Assembly (NCBI RefSeq): GCF_900129445.1
Contig: NZ_FQVT01000010.1
Span: 1-64,000, forward strand
From: Salegentibacter echinorum
Lineage (GTDB): Bacteria > Bacteroidota > Bacteroidia > Flavobacteriales > Flavobacteriaceae
Length of the DNA stretch: 64,000 bases
Reading direction: 5' to 3'
Of this stretch, positions 26,113 through 35,808 are shown in pieces. The stretch's first letter is position 1, and every line of letters starts with the position of its first letter. The translations under genes and the position numbers were made by a program. Under the pieces are notes generated by a model. The model did no database searches. It worked only from the letters and a program-made list of their open reading frames with translations, and was not told the DNA's origin.

Positions 26113-27732
26113 TTAAAGCTGTGCCAGGATCTGCGCACAAATAATGATTGCTACGAGTGCAAAAGGATATACCGCCGCATAAGCCACCTGGGGACCTGCG
26201 GTATCGGTCATAGAATCTACAGCGCTTAAGCCGGGAGTACTAGTCATACCCCCCGTAAGAGCTCCAAGAATAGACAAAAAATTAATTTTCATAAACCAAT
26301 GGCCAATCATCACTACCAAAAACAAGGGTATTACGGTAATAATTGCACCAATACCAAACAAACTAATGCCATATTCGGCAATGGTGGGTTGAATATGTGT
26401 TCCTGCCGCAAGGCCAACCGGCGTTAGAAATAGCAGCAAACCTAGCTGTCGCAAAATCTGGTTTCCGGTACCGGGCAGATTCCAAAGCACTTTTCCTGTT
26501 CTGCCAATTCGGCTAAGAATAAGCGCGGCCAGTAACACACCCCCGGTAATTCCCAAAGAAAAAGAACCTCCACCGAGAAGCGGAATTTCTATAGCACCTA
26601 CCAGCAAACCAATAACAATTCCCAGCGCTACAGGAAGAAAACTGGTTGTTTCTACCTCTTTCATACTATTTCCCAAAAGAGAGGAAAGTCCGCTTACGTT
26701 CCCCCTGGTTGTAGAAATAAGCAACCTATCACCATATCGCAATTTTAAGGTAGGTTTGGCAGGTAAGTCTATTCCTGCCCTTCTCACCCGGGTTACATTA
26801 GCCTTAAAGTTATTTAATAAGTAAAGATCGGCAATTTTCTTTTTCACAATATCCCGGCGGGAAACCACATACCAGTTAATTTCGTAAAGTCCGCTGGTGG
26901 GAATTTCTATATCGGTAACTTTCCCCAAAAGAATCTCAACCTTTTTTAAAGCTTCTTCGGTACCCACGGCCTTTATAAGGTCTCCTTTATACAAAACAGC
27001 ATCAGGAGTTACGGGAACTGAATTTTTATCGGGACGCATAATCCTGGAAATATTTGCCTTTGTCATGGCCCTTACTTCAAGTTGCTCAATAGTTTTTCCG
27101 TTTATATTACTATTGCTAATAATAAAATTGCGATTAAATACCTCTGAGGTTTGGCTTGTTTCTGCTTCGCGATAATTTTCTTCCTGCTTTTTTATTTTTA
27201 CGCGGAATATATGTGGTGAAAGCTTTACAAAAAGAATTACTCCCAGCAAGCCAAACGGATAAGCGATCCCGTAGCCAATAGAAGCCAGGGGAGAATTTGA
27301 AGCCTCTATCGCTGCGGCCAATCCCGGGGTACTGGTTAAAGCGCCGGTAAAGAGCCCTACGGCAATATCAAATTCTACATCGAAAACATTGGCAACCAAA
27401 GCAGTTATCCCTGCGCCAGAAACCACTGCAATCACCGCCAAACTTATCAACTTACCGCCCTGGGTTTTAAAAACCTCAAAGAAAGAAGGCCCGGCTTGCA
27501 TCCCAATAGTAAAAATAAAAAGCAATAAGCCTATTTGCTGGATGATAGCGGGTAATTCAAACTGGGTGCCGTTTGAATTTAAGATATACCCATAAAGGAT
27601 TGCCACAAAAATAACTGCGGAAGAATCTAATGAAATTCCTTTCACCTTTACCTGGCCCAGGGCAATCCCAAAACCAATAATAATAAATAAGGCGATATAA
27701 TCCTTACTTAAAAACTCTATGAGAAAATCCAT
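26113..27732 (-). CDS. AspT/YidE/YbjL-type transporter with two TrkA-C domains
   Basis: A 539-residue membrane protein with two homologous membrane halves (about residues 1-185 and 365-539) around a soluble centre. Each half has the family pattern GLFTGALTSTPGLAAA near residue 126 and GALTGGMTSTPGLSAV near 490. The centre holds two TrkA-C domains, for example GDLIKAVGTEEALKK near 250 and GDRLLISTTRGNV near 333, which usually bind small ligands. Related proteins exchange aspartate and alanine; the substrate here is not known. It is monocistronic. Confidence 0.85.
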   Translation of the reverse strand: MDFLIEFLSKDYIALFIIIGFGIALGQVKVKGISLDSSAVIFVAILYGYILNSNGTQFELPAIIQQIGLLLFIFTIGMQAGPSFFEVFKTQGGKLISLAVIAVVSGAGITALVANVFDVEFDIAVGLFTGALTSTPGLAAAIEASNSPLASIGYGIAYPFGLLGVILFVKLSPHIFRVKIKKQEENYREAETSQTSEVFNRNFIISNSNINGKTIEQLEVRAMTKANISRIMRPDKNSVPVTPDAVLYKGDLIKAVGTEEALKKVEILLGKVTDIEIPTSGLYEINWYVVSRRDIVKKKIADLYLLNNFKANVTRVRRAGIDLPAKPTLKLRYGDRLLISTTRGNVSGLSSLLGNSMKEVETTSFLPVALGIVIGLLVGAIEIPLLGGGSFSLGITGGVLLAALILSRIGRTGKVLWNLPGTGNQILRQLGLLLFLTPVGLAAGTHIQPTIAEYGISLFGIGAIITVIPLFLVVMIGHWFMKINFLSILGALTGGMTSTPGLSAVDSMTDTAGPQVAYAAVYPFALVAIIICAQILAQL

Positions 27733-28038
27733 ATTCCGCGCTTATTTTATCCCTGTCTTTCAAGTTAACATTCCATTTCCTTTATAAAAATGACAGGTCG
27801 TAACCAAGCTCTAAATTAGGTAAGAACTACAACTAATCAAATAATACCCGACTTTAAACAACCGAAATCTGACATGAATCATACCCTTAATTTCATTTAT
27901 GAGCGGCATTCCAAAATCTATATTTTTTTAATTTCACCAGGAATTTTTAGAGTTAGCAGACGTCCATAATTATTGAATTTCTTTTCTGAAGAAGAAAGGA
28001 AAGATGTCGATAAAGTATAAGCCGAAGAATTTATATTT
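27733..28038. other. Intergenic region without a recognised gene
   Basis: About 300 AT-rich bases between the transporter start and the end of a small membrane protein gene. A 62-codon minus-strand frame across its right end is a shadow of that gene. I see no RNA gene or repeat. Confidence 0.4.
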
Positions 28039-28200
28039 TTAAGATAATGACTTACATTTTTTAAACCTGCCAGTAATGGTAAAGCCAAGGCCAACTCCGG
28101 TAACAATTCCGGAAAAGATGTCTATCATATCATGATCAATGAAGGAAATCATGATAAAACCGACAAGTAATAAAATAATTCCAATAATTCTAACTTTCAT
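28039..28200 (-). CDS. Small two-helix membrane protein, 53 residues
   Basis: ATG at 28200 opens a 53-residue frame that ends at TAA 28039. It begins MKVRIIGIILLLVGFIMISF and has a second hydrophobic glycine-rich stretch DIFSGIVTGVGLGFTITGRF, so it is probably a two-helix inner-membrane hairpin with basic ends. The pattern of a short basic start, helix, acidic turn and a G-x-x-x-G-rich helix resembles small conserved Flavobacteriia proteins. The role is unknown. Confidence 0.6.
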   Translation of the reverse strand: MKVRIIGIILLLVGFIMISFIDHDMIDIFSGIVTGVGLGFTITGRFKKCKSLS

Positions 28201-28353
28201 AAATTCTTTATTTCAAGAATAAATATAGGCTCATCTATCCTAATTTATGCCGTTTCTATAGAAAAATATGTGTCCTTTTGTGAAAACCAAAGACAAACAA
28301 TCTTCTTAAGAACAATTAAAGAATGACTTTTTAGCCAATCTCGAGCTTGGGGA

Positions 28354-28455
28354 GCATTTATGTTAGGCTCCCGGAAAAATTGAGATCGACAGTAATGAGC
28401 CGCACAGCCTGCCCCAATTTTTATCGGAGAATCCTTAGTTATAGGTAGTGCTTTT
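28354..28455 (-). repeat. Hairpin element A, 102 bp, behind the toxin gene
   Basis: About three-quarters identical by eye to element B at 29628-29730, in the same orientation, with shared ends TGTTAGGC and CTTAGTTAT. It starts directly at the toxin stop codon. One arm of the stem seen in B has decayed here. It could be an IS91-family terminus or an integron-cassette-like recombination site. Confidence 0.6.
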
Positions 28456-28752
28456 TAAAATTTCAATTTATTAGGGGCTTGTCGTGAATCAAAAAGTCTT
28501 ATTATTTCGAGTTTCCCTGCCTTTTCTCTATAATAAAGCGTGTTGTGCTTTGATATTACACTTTTTCTTATCTGAAGATCTTCATTAATTACAGGAAATA
28601 TCTTTGAGTCTTTAAGTATCAAGTTAATATTATCATCAACTCTGTTAATGAATCTATTTACCATTTTGTCATCCCAATTTAGTTGTAAGTAATCTAATAT
28701 TGATTCAAAAATCATTCTCGGCAGAAGGGGACCAGGTTACTTTTTTAAGCAC
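28455..28752 (-). pseudogene. ParE/RelE-family toxin, split by a one-base frameshift
   Basis: The first codons run from GTG at 28752, overlapping the antitoxin stop, and read KVTWSPSAENDF before a TGA. One T fewer in the T5 run (plus-strand A run 28707-28711) would continue in frame to ESILDYLQLNWDDK and on to HNTLYYREK and FDSRQAPNKLKF, a full-length ParE-like toxin of about 98 residues. The open remainder, from ATG 28715, encodes 86 residues and lacks the first strand. The toxin is probably inactive, unless the extra base is an error or is bypassed. It is followed at once by element A. Confidence 0.75.
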
Positions 28753-28993
28753 TTGTATATCGTTTTCTAATATCAGACATTACTTTTTTATGTTCTCTAC
28801 CTTCTCCTTTATCAAGTTCTTCAATACCAAGTTTAATGGCATTTTGTTGCTCTTGGGTCAGACTTTTCCAATCATCAAGTTCATTCTTTCCGTTAATATA
28901 ATTCAACAAAACACCATAAGCTTCTTCTAATTGATTTCCTTTTAATGAATCTAATTTTCTAAATAAGTCTATTTTTATTTCTGCTGAATTCAT
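28745..28993 (-). CDS. Antitoxin partner of the ParE/RelE-like toxin
   Basis: An 82-residue acidic and basic helical protein of the kind encoded directly upstream of ParE/RelE-like toxins in Bacteroidota, with the mid segment DDWKSLTQEQQNAIKLGIEELDKG at residues 40-63 and a basic C-terminus. The assignment rests on context: the toxin's GTG start overlaps its stop codon by eight bases, a normal coupling for type II modules. The N-terminal part would bind DNA in such proteins, but no clear fold can be named. Confidence 0.7.
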   Translation of the reverse strand: MNSAEIKIDLFRKLDSLKGNQLEEAYGVLLNYINGKNELDDWKSLTQEQQNAIKLGIEELDKGEGREHKKVMSDIRKRYTSA

Positions 28994-29093
28994 AACTAAA
29001 TATTTACAATAAACTACCTCGGGGCAAGCCTCGGAGCTCCCGATAGGTATCGGGATAAATCTCGATTATTGAGTAAAGATAATCATAAAAAAA

Positions 29094-29386
29094 TTGACTT
29101 TGACCGAATAGATCAGGCGGTTTTCATCAAATTACCTGTCCCGATTCTTTCAGGATCCTGCCCAAAGGATTCACCCGGATCAGGAATTATAGTATCCTAA
29201 GCAGTTATTACAAAAGAACTATAATTCCAGAATTACAGCAGCTATTAGGCACGGCAGTACTACAGAAACAAAGCCCCTACAACACCAGATGTGCCCGGTA
29301 TGCAAAAAGAAAAACTTATTACCGTGGTCACATTTACAGTTCGTGGTCCACCAAAACGCCGGCTTAACAAATTAAAACAAAATTAA
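29094..29386 (+). pseudogene. IS91-family transposase, decayed C-terminal remnant
   Basis: Segments of one protein appear in order in different frames: LTLTE-stop-IRRF at 29094, ILPKGFTRIRNYSILSS from 29155, CPVCKK at 29292, and TVRGPPKRRLN ending 29386. This order (IRRF, LPKGF-RIR-Y, zinc-type CPxC, RGPP) is the C-terminal pattern of IS91-family Y2 transposases. At least two frameshifts and one stop are present, plus an apparent insertion between IRRF and ILPKG containing CCTGTCCCGATT. The 5' part is missing. Confidence 0.7.
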
Positions 29387-29627
29387 ATGATACTGAAAAA
29401 CGATCCTAAAAGGCGTAATCCAAGACTACATCCAAAAATCAAGAAAAATGGTAAAAAGCAGTGATAAAAAACCCTTCAATACCCAAAATAGTGAAACTTG
29501 CTATTTTCTAAGCTTAGGTTTAGATGCCAAATAAAAAGAAAGGTGGGATTCTCTACCTAAAAAACTCAAGGCAAACAGACCAATCCCCATAGTGGCTAAT
29601 CGAAGAACAGCCGGTTTAGTCAACACG

Positions 29628-29730
29628 GCATTCATGTTAGGCTTCCGATAAAATCGGGACAGGCAGTACCGGCCACACTGCCTGACCCGATTTTTTCTCG
29701 GGGAATGCTTAGTTATTGGATACAGTTTTT
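29628..29730 (-). repeat. Hairpin element B, 103 bp, behind the kinase gene
   Basis: The centre is a long stem AAATCGGG-A-CAGGCAGT paired with ACTGCCTG-A-CCCGATTT (29651-29693), with a single A-A mismatch. Outer arms pair GCATTC with GAATGC loosely. It starts just behind the kinase stop codon and 240 bases beyond the IS91 remnant. It is a relative of element A. Confidence 0.65.
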
Positions 29731-29732
29731 TA

Positions 29733-30854
29733 TTAAAATGGTAAATCATCTTCTTCACTTGGGTCGTGTCTATCTATTTTGTCAAGCCTTTGCCATAAAT
29801 TATTTAAAATCACTTTTTGTCTTTCTTTCGATGAAGAACTTAAGAATTTAGAAAAATCGTAAACTGTATCAACTTTTATTTCTCGATTTTTCCAATACCG
29901 AAAATTACCTTTGATAAAACATCTCGCAAGTCGGTTTTGATTTTGAATGTTGTCTTCTAAAATTGAATTTCTATGAACTTCTTGAATTTCTCTTATAATA
30001 TTCGAAATATCTGTAATGTATTCTGCATCAACATCAATGTTACTAAATATATTCTCTAAACCATCAGCAAATTTCTGGTATATTGCTTTCTCCTCCTTTG
30101 AAAATGAAATTTCGCTTGTCAATTCGGAAATCATTTTTCTGTTTAGGTCAAAAAATGATGAAACTCGATTATCATAATCTATTACAACAATATTTTTCAA
30201 AAGGTCTTTATACCGAAAGTTTTGAAAATCATTTTCAACGATTATTTCTTCGAACATTTTTCCAATAAAATATAATTCCGTTTTAAAATCATATTTTTTT
30301 TCTTTGAAATCATTTGGTGGTGAGTATCTCCAATTTAAGGATATGCTCTTATCAAAGTCCGACTCAAAATCTATTTTTTTGCTAAAGCCAAAATCTATTA
30401 TTTTGACTATGCCTTCGTTAGAAATCAGAATGTTATCAGGTCGTATATCTCTGTGTAGAATATTTGAATTTTCTAAATGAACAAAACCGTTTATTGTTTG
30501 TCTAAATATGTCATTTAATTTGTCAGGGTTTTCCTTTAAAAAGTCAGTTATGTTTTTGCCTTTTATAAATTCCATTAATATATATCCTGTATATTCTTCT
30601 GGATACAAATAGTAATTGAAAACTCTAACAATATTTTTATGATTTAAAAGATGAAGTAATTTGATTTCATCTTTGAAATTGTTGAAGAATATCTTTTTGT
30701 GCTCCTCGTAATATGGCGAATATTTTTTGCAAACAAATCGCTCATTAATTATTTCATCTTCAAGAAGTACGGTTCTACCAGTTCCGCCTTGACCTATTTC
30801 TTCTATGAATTTAAAGTCTTTACTTCTTATAAATTGAATAATTTTTCCTTTCAT
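29733..30854 (-). CDS. Hanks-type serine/threonine protein kinase
   Basis: A 373-residue protein with an intact kinase domain at about 13-260: glycine loop GQGGTG at 21-26, invariant lysine in CKKYS at 43-44, HRDIRPDN near 135, and DFGFS near 155. The C-terminal ~110 residues have no recognised domain or membrane segment, so the kinase is soluble. ATG at 30854 is preferred; the frame extends to GTG at 30875. The gene is much richer in A and T than its neighbours and lies beside mobile-element traces, which suggests horizontal gain. The target is unknown. Confidence 0.82.
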   Translation of the reverse strand: MKGKIIQFIRSKDFKFIEEIGQGGTGRTVLLEDEIINERFVCKKYSPYYEEHKKIFFNNFKDEIKLLHLLNHKNIVRVFNYYLYPEEYTGYILMEFIKGKNITDFLKENPDKLNDIFRQTINGFVHLENSNILHRDIRPDNILISNEGIVKIIDFGFSKKIDFESDFDKSISLNWRYSPPNDFKEKKYDFKTELYFIGKMFEEIIVENDFQNFRYKDLLKNIVVIDYDNRVSSFFDLNRKMISELTSEISFSKEEKAIYQKFADGLENIFSNIDVDAEYITDISNIIREIQEVHRNSILEDNIQNQNRLARCFIKGNFRYWKNREIKVDTVYDFSKFLSSSSKERQKVILNNLWQRLDKIDRHDPSEEDDLPF

Positions 30855-30959
30855 CGATTTTTGTTCAAATTGCACCCAACGTGTTATATCCAGTACAATA
30901 TACCTATCTAATCAAAAATATTCAGGGATAAACGCAGGTTTAAAGTGCTTTTTATAATT

Positions 30960-30988
30960 AAACCCCACAGCCAGAAACTGCAGGGTTT
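30960..30988 (-). terminator. Terminator of the DUF3467 gene
   Basis: On the minus strand an 11 bp stem AAACCCTGCAG/CTGTGGGGTTT with two G-T pairs and a 7-base loop is followed by a T-rich run. It lies 22 bases behind the DUF3467 stop codon. Confidence 0.75.
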
Positions 30989-31009
30989 TAAAATAAAATT
31001 TCAATTAAA

Positions 31010-31327
31010 TTAAGCTTGACCCGTTGGGCCAAAATTAAGTGGCATTGGGGCTTTTTCATAATCCCTTATTTCGCCGTGTGCTTTTTCAAAACGCTGGATA
31101 TTATCATTTAAAGCTTTTAGCAAACGTTTTGCGTGCTGCGGGGTTAAGATAATACGTGATTTTACCTTGCTCTTAGGTCTGCCGGGCATGATATTTACAA
31201 AATCGACCACAAACTCTGATACCGAATGATTAATAATCGCCAGGTTAGAATAGGTGCCCTCGGCTACGGTTTCATCCAGTTCTATATTGATTTGTCCCTT
31301 TTTGGGTTGTTTCTTTTCTTCACTCAT
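31010..31327 (-). CDS. DUF3467 domain-containing protein
   Basis: A 105-residue soluble protein matching DUF3467 throughout, with INIELDETVAEGTYSNLAII at residues 13-32, DFVNIMPGRPKSKVKSRIIL near 43 and the AKRLLKALNDNI segment near 66. The function is unknown. In Flavobacteriia it is regularly found behind rpoC, as here, which hints at a link to transcription. Two hairpins separate it from rpoC, so it may be read partly by read-through and partly from its own promoter. Confidence 0.9.
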   Translation of the reverse strand: MSEEKKQPKKGQINIELDETVAEGTYSNLAIINHSVSEFVVDFVNIMPGRPKSKVKSRIILTPQHAKRLLKALNDNIQRFEKAHGEIRDYEKAPMPLNFGPTGQA

Positions 31328-31362
31328 ATTGTTGCTTTGAAATGTTTAAAATAAAAATACAA

Positions 31363-31389
31363 AAAATCCCGGCCTAAGACCGGGATTTT
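31363..31389 (-). terminator. Second hairpin behind rpoC
   Basis: A perfect 10 bp stem AAAATCCCGG/CCGGGATTTT with a 7-base loop, then TTTTTT on the minus strand. It lies between the first rpoC hairpin and the DUF3467 start codon. Confidence 0.8.
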
Positions 31390-31398
31390 AGCTTATAA

Positions 31399-31424
31399 AA
31401 AGAAAAGAGCCGCGATTGCGGCCC
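31399..31424 (-). terminator. First hairpin behind rpoC
   Basis: On the minus strand GGGCCGC and GCGGCTC form a short GC-rich stem followed by TTTTCTTTTT. It begins about 13 bases behind the rpoC stop codon. Confidence 0.7.
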
Positions 31425-31436
31425 TTGTTCCAAACA

Positions 31437-34400
31437 TTAGTTATAATTAACTTCTTGTTTTTGCTCCATCATTTCGTCAAATTCTTCTTTAGAACCAACG
31501 ATAATGCTATCATACTCGCGCATTCCTGTACCTGCAGGGATCTTATGTCCTACAATTACATTTTCCTTAAGTCCTTCAAGCTTATCGATCTTACCGCTCA
31601 CCGCAGCCTCGTTCAATACTTTGGTTGTTTCCTGGAAGGAAGCCGCCGAAATAAACGATTTTGTTTGTAGCGATGCCCTCGTAATACCCTGAAGTACCGG
31701 AGTTGCCGTTGCAGCAGTTACATCTCTGGCTGTTGCAAGGTTTTTGTCTTCCCTTCTCAACAAGGAATTCTCATCCCTAAGCTCTCTAGGAGAAACAATT
31801 TGTCCCGGTTTAAGGTTTTCTGAATCCCCGGCATCATCCACCACTTTCATTCCGAAGACTTTATCGTTCTCCTCAATGAAATCTGATTTATGTACCAGTT
31901 GGTTCTCAAGGAAAATGGTATCTCCCGGATCCTGAACCCTTACCTTACGCATCATTTGTCTTACTACAACCTCAAAGTGCTTATCGTTAATCTTCACACC
32001 CTGTAGTCTATACACTTCCTGAACTTCGTTCACCAGGTACTGTTGTACCGCGTTTGGCCCTTTAATGTTCAGGATATCTTCTGGAGTAATAGAACCATCA
32101 GAAAGTGGCATTCCCGCTCTCACGTAGTCATTTTCCTGTACCAGGATTTGGCTGGATAACTTCACTAAGTATTTCTTAACCTCTCCCAGTTTAGATTCTA
32201 CAATGATCTCGCGGTTACCTCGTTTAATTTTCCCGAAGGAAACCACGCCGTCTATCGCACTTACTACGGCAGGATTTGAAGGGTTACGGGCTTCAAACAG
32301 CTCGGTTACCCTTGGCAGACCACCGGTAATATCTCCTGCTTTAGAAGATTTACGTGGAATCTTAACCAAAATCTTACCAATTCCTATTTTCTCCTCATTA
32401 TCTACCATAAGGTGGGCACCCACCGGTAGGTTATAAGAACGAATCACTTCTCCTTTTTTACCAAGAATATGTAAAGTAGGAATCAATTTTTTGTTTCTTG
32501 ATTCTGAAATTACTTTTTCCTGGAATCCGGTTTGCTCATCGATCTCTACCTGGTAAGTTACACCTTGCTCGATATTCTCATATTTAATCTTACCGGCAAA
32601 CTCTGAAATAATTACCCCGTTATATGGATCCCACTGGCATATAGTATCACCTTCGGCAACATCTACACCATCTTCAATAAATATTTGAGAACCATAAGGA
32701 ATGTTACTATTACTTAGCACTACCCCGGTTTTCTTATCTTTTATCTTCAGCTCGGCAGTTCTGGAGATTACGATCTCGGCCTGGCTACCATCTGGAGCTT
32801 CACCTTTTACTACTTTAAGATCTTCAATTTCTGCACGACCTTCAAATTTAGCCACCAGTTTATTATCTTCAGAAATGTTTCCGGCAATACCTCCAACGTG
32901 GAACGTACGAAGGGTTAACTGTGTACCGGGCTCTCCAATAGATTGCGCAGCTACAACACCAACGGCCTCACCTCTTTGTACCAGTTTATTGGTAGAAAGG
33001 TTTCTTCCGTAGCATTTAACACAAATACCTTTTTTAGCTTCACAGGTTAATGGTGATCTCACCTCTACGCTTTCAATTGGTGCGGCTTCAATTTTCGCAA
33101 CAATATCTGCAGTGATTTCATCTCCTGCTTCAACTAACAATTCATTATTTGAAGGATCGTGAACATCGTGCAGGGAAATACGTCCCAGGATTCTTTCTCC
33201 TAAAGATTCCACAGTCTCTTCGTTCTTCTTAAGCGGTCTTACTTCTACACCTCTTAAAGTTCCACAGTCTTCTTCATTTACAATAACATCTTGCGAAACA
33301 TCTACCAATCTACGTGTTAGATAACCCGCATCGGCAGTTTTAAGTGCAGTATCGGCTAGACCTTTACGTGCACCGTGGGTAGAAATAAAGTATTCAAGAA
33401 TTGAAAGCCCTTCTTTAAAGTTAGAAAGAATTGGGTTTTCAATAATTTCACCACCACCGGAATTCGATTTTTTAGGCTTGGCCATTAATCCTCGCATTCC
33501 CGTTAACTGACGAATTTGCTCTTTAGATCCACGTGCCCCAGAATCAAGCATCATAAACACCGAGTTAAAACCTTGCTTGTCTTCGCGAATTCGCTTCATC
33601 GCCAATTCGGTAAGACCGGCGTTGGTGGAAGTCCAAATATCAATCACCTGGTTATAACGCTCGTTGTTGGTAATAAGCCCCATATTATAGTTGCCTACAA
33701 TACCCTCAACCTGCTCGTTAGCTTCATCGATCATCGTTTGTTTTTCTGCAGGAATAATAATATCCCCAAGGCTAAACGACAATCCACCTCTAAAGGCATA
33801 TCCATAACCCATTTCTTTAATGGCGTCCAGGAATTCACCTGTTTCTGGTACACTGGTTTTATTCAATACACTACCAATAATATCCCGAAGGTTTTTCTTG
33901 GTCAATACGGTATTTACAAAACCAACTTTTTCTGGTACAGCCTGGTTAAACAGTACTCTACCAACTGTAGTTTCAATAATTTGATATACTAATTCCCCGG
34001 CAGCGTTAAAATCTTTTGCCCTAATTTTAATTTTGGCGTTAAGATCTACCTTTTTCTGGTTGTAAGCGATTACCAACTCTTCATCTGAATAGAACGTAAG
34101 GCCTTCACCTTTTACTTTCACATCATCTGTAGATTCCCGTGATTTGGTCATATAATAAAGACCAAGAATCATATCCTGGGAAGGTACTGTAATTGGCGAA
34201 CCGTTTGCCGGGTTAAGAATATTGTGAGAAGCCAACATTAAAAGTTGCGCTTCTAAAATAGCCTCTGGTCCAAGCGGTAGGTGTACCGCCATCTGGTCAC
34301 CATCAAAGTCGGCGTTAAATGCCGTACACGCTAAGGGGTGTAATTGTATCGCTTTACCTTCAATAAGCTTAGGCTGAAATGCCTGAATACCCAAGCGGTG

Positions 34401-35738
34401 AAGCGTAGGAGCACGGTTAAGCAGTACAGGATGTCCTTTAAGAACATTTTCTAAAATATCCCATACAATCGGCTCTTTCTTATCGATTATTTTCTTGGCA
34501 GATTTTACGGTTTTTACAATTCCTCTTTCAATTAATTTTCTAATTACAAAAGGTTTGTAAAGTTCTGCTGCCATGTTTTTTGGAAGACCACACTCATACA
34601 TCTTCAACTCTGGTCCCACAACAATTACCGAACGTGCCGAGTAATCTACACGTTTCCCCAACAAGTTTTGGCGAAAACGTCCCTGCTTCCCTTTAAGGGA
34701 GTCTGAAAGTGATTTCAACGGACGGTTTGAATCGGTTTTTACTGCGGAAGATTTCCTGGTGTTGTCGAACAATGAATCTACCGATTCCTGAAGCATACGT
34801 TTCTCATTACGTAAAATTACTTCGGGAGCCTTAATCTCCATTAATCTTTTAAGTCGGTTGTTACGAATAATCACCCTTCTATAAAGATCATTTAAATCTG
34901 AAGTCGCGAAACGTCCACCATCAAGCGGTACCAATGGGCGTAATTCTGGCGGAATTACCGGTACCACCTTCATAATCATCCACTCCGGAAGGTTTTCGCG
35001 ATTTTTATTGGCATCACGTAGTGCTTCCACAACCTGAAGGCGTTTAAGAGCTTCAGTTTTACGTTGTTTAGAAGTTTCGTTATTTGCCTTGTGTCTTAAC
35101 TCGTAAGAAAGTTCGTTAAGGTCTATTCTCTTAAGTATTTCAATAAGACACTCTGCCCCCATCTTCGCGATGAATTTATTAGGGTCGTTATCTTCCAAAT
35201 ACATATTTTCCTGCGGAAGACTATCTAAAACATTAAGATACTCTTCTTCGGTAAGAAAATCCATTTTCTTTAATGGTTCTCCTTCTTCATTTTTAGCAAT
35301 ACCGGCCTGGATTACTACGTAGCGTTCGTAGTAAATAATCATATCTAATTTCTTAGACGGAAGACCAAGTAGGTATCCAATTTTGTTTGGTAAAGAACGG
35401 AAGTACCAGATATGTGCTACAGGAACTACCAGATTTATGTGTCCCACACGGTCTCTACGTACTTGTTTTTCGGTTACCTCTACCCCGCAACGGTCACAAA
35501 CAATTCCTTTGTAACGTATTCTTTTATATTTACCACAAGCACATTCGTAATCCTTTACAGGACCAAAAATACGCTCACAAAACAAACCGTCACGCTCTGG
35601 TTTGTGGGTACGATAGTTGATAGTTTCCGGTTTAAGAACTTCTCCGCGAGACTCTGCGAGGATAGACTCTGGGGAAGCTAAACCTATAGAGATTTTATCA
35701 AATCTCTTTACTGCATTCTTATCATTATTTCTAGCCAT
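31437..35738 (-). CDS. rpoC: RNA polymerase beta' subunit
   Basis: A 1433-residue beta' subunit with the catalytic magnesium motif [14 protein letters not shown] near residue 460, the N-terminal zinc site [20 protein letters not shown] near 65 and the C-terminal cysteine cluster near 820-900. It forms the active centre of RNA polymerase with RpoB. The open frame reaches a TTG at 35747, but ATG at 35738 gives the expected start [13 protein letters not shown]. It follows rpoB by 70 bases in one operon and is ended by two hairpins. Confidence 0.98.
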   Translation of the reverse strand: MARNNDKNAVKRFDKISIGLASPESILAESRGEVLKPETINYRTHKPERDGLFCERIFGPVKDYECACGKYKRIRYKGIVCDRCGVEVTEKQVRRDRVGHINLVVPVAHIWYFRSLPNKIGYLLGLPSKKLDMIIYYERYVVIQAGIAKNEEGEPLKKMDFLTEEEYLNVLDSLPQENMYLEDNDPNKFIAKMGAECLIEILKRIDLNELSYELRHKANNETSKQRKTEALKRLQVVEALRDANKNRENLPEWMIMKVVPVIPPELRPLVPLDGGRFATSDLNDLYRRVIIRNNRLKRLMEIKAPEVILRNEKRMLQESVDSLFDNTRKSSAVKTDSNRPLKSLSDSLKGKQGRFRQNLLGKRVDYSARSVIVVGPELKMYECGLPKNMAAELYKPFVIRKLIERGIVKTVKSAKKIIDKKEPIVWDILENVLKGHPVLLNRAPTLHRLGIQAFQPKLIEGKAIQLHPLACTAFNADFDGDQMAVHLPLGPEAILEAQLLMLASHNILNPANGSPITVPSQDMILGLYYMTKSRESTDDVKVKGEGLTFYSDEELVIAYNQKKVDLNAKIKIRAKDFNAAGELVYQIIETTVGRVLFNQAVPEKVGFVNTVLTKKNLRDIIGSVLNKTSVPETGEFLDAIKEMGYGYAFRGGLSFSLGDIIIPAEKQTMIDEANEQVEGIVGNYNMGLITNNERYNQVIDIWTSTNAGLTELAMKRIREDKQGFNSVFMMLDSGARGSKEQIRQLTGMRGLMAKPKKSNSGGGEIIENPILSNFKEGLSILEYFISTHGARKGLADTALKTADAGYLTRRLVDVSQDVIVNEEDCGTLRGVEVRPLKKNEETVESLGERILGRISLHDVHDPSNNELLVEAGDEITADIVAKIEAAPIESVEVRSPLTCEAKKGICVKCYGRNLSTNKLVQRGEAVGVVAAQSIGEPGTQLTLRTFHVGGIAGNISEDNKLVAKFEGRAEIEDLKVVKGEAPDGSQAEIVISRTAELKIKDKKTGVVLSNSNIPYGSQIFIEDGVDVAEGDTICQWDPYNGVIISEFAGKIKYENIEQGVTYQVEIDEQTGFQEKVISESRNKKLIPTLHILGKKGEVIRSYNLPVGAHLMVDNEEKIGIGKILVKIPRKSSKAGDITGGLPRVTELFEARNPSNPAVVSAIDGVVSFGKIKRGNREIIVESKLGEVKKYLVKLSSQILVQENDYVRAGMPLSDGSITPEDILNIKGPNAVQQYLVNEVQEVYRLQGVKINDKHFEVVVRQMMRKVRVQDPGDTIFLENQLVHKSDFIEENDKVFGMKVVDDAGDSENLKPGQIVSPRELRDENSLLRREDKNLATARDVTAATATPVLQGITRASLQTKSFISAASFQETTKVLNEAAVSGKIDKLEGLKENVIVGHKIPAGTGMREYDSIIVGSKEEFDEMMEQKQEVNYN

Positions 35739-35808
35739 ATTTTCCAATATTCAGTATATCAGTATTCAGCAGCAGTAAAAACTACCACTGAATACTGTAA
35801 ACTTTTTA

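Noticed and set aside
27918-28106. 62-codon minus-strand frame
   Set aside because: It is the shifted frame of the 53-residue membrane protein gene and lacks a consistent hydrophobic pattern after its first residues.
28354-29730. Canonical integron attC sites
   Set aside because: GTTAGGC lies at the left end facing inward; attC sites need RYYYAAC at the left and GTTRRRY at the right. No integrase gene of the integron type is in the window. Kept only as an alternative.
29501-29758. 85-codon minus-strand frame across element B
   Set aside because: Its N-terminal half is the translated hairpin element and the rest shows no recognisable family; more likely non-coding sequence of the IS91-type remnant.
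33516-33992. 158-codon frame antisense to rpoC
   Set aside because: It lies fully inside a strongly conserved essential gene and shows no protein family; a shadow frame.
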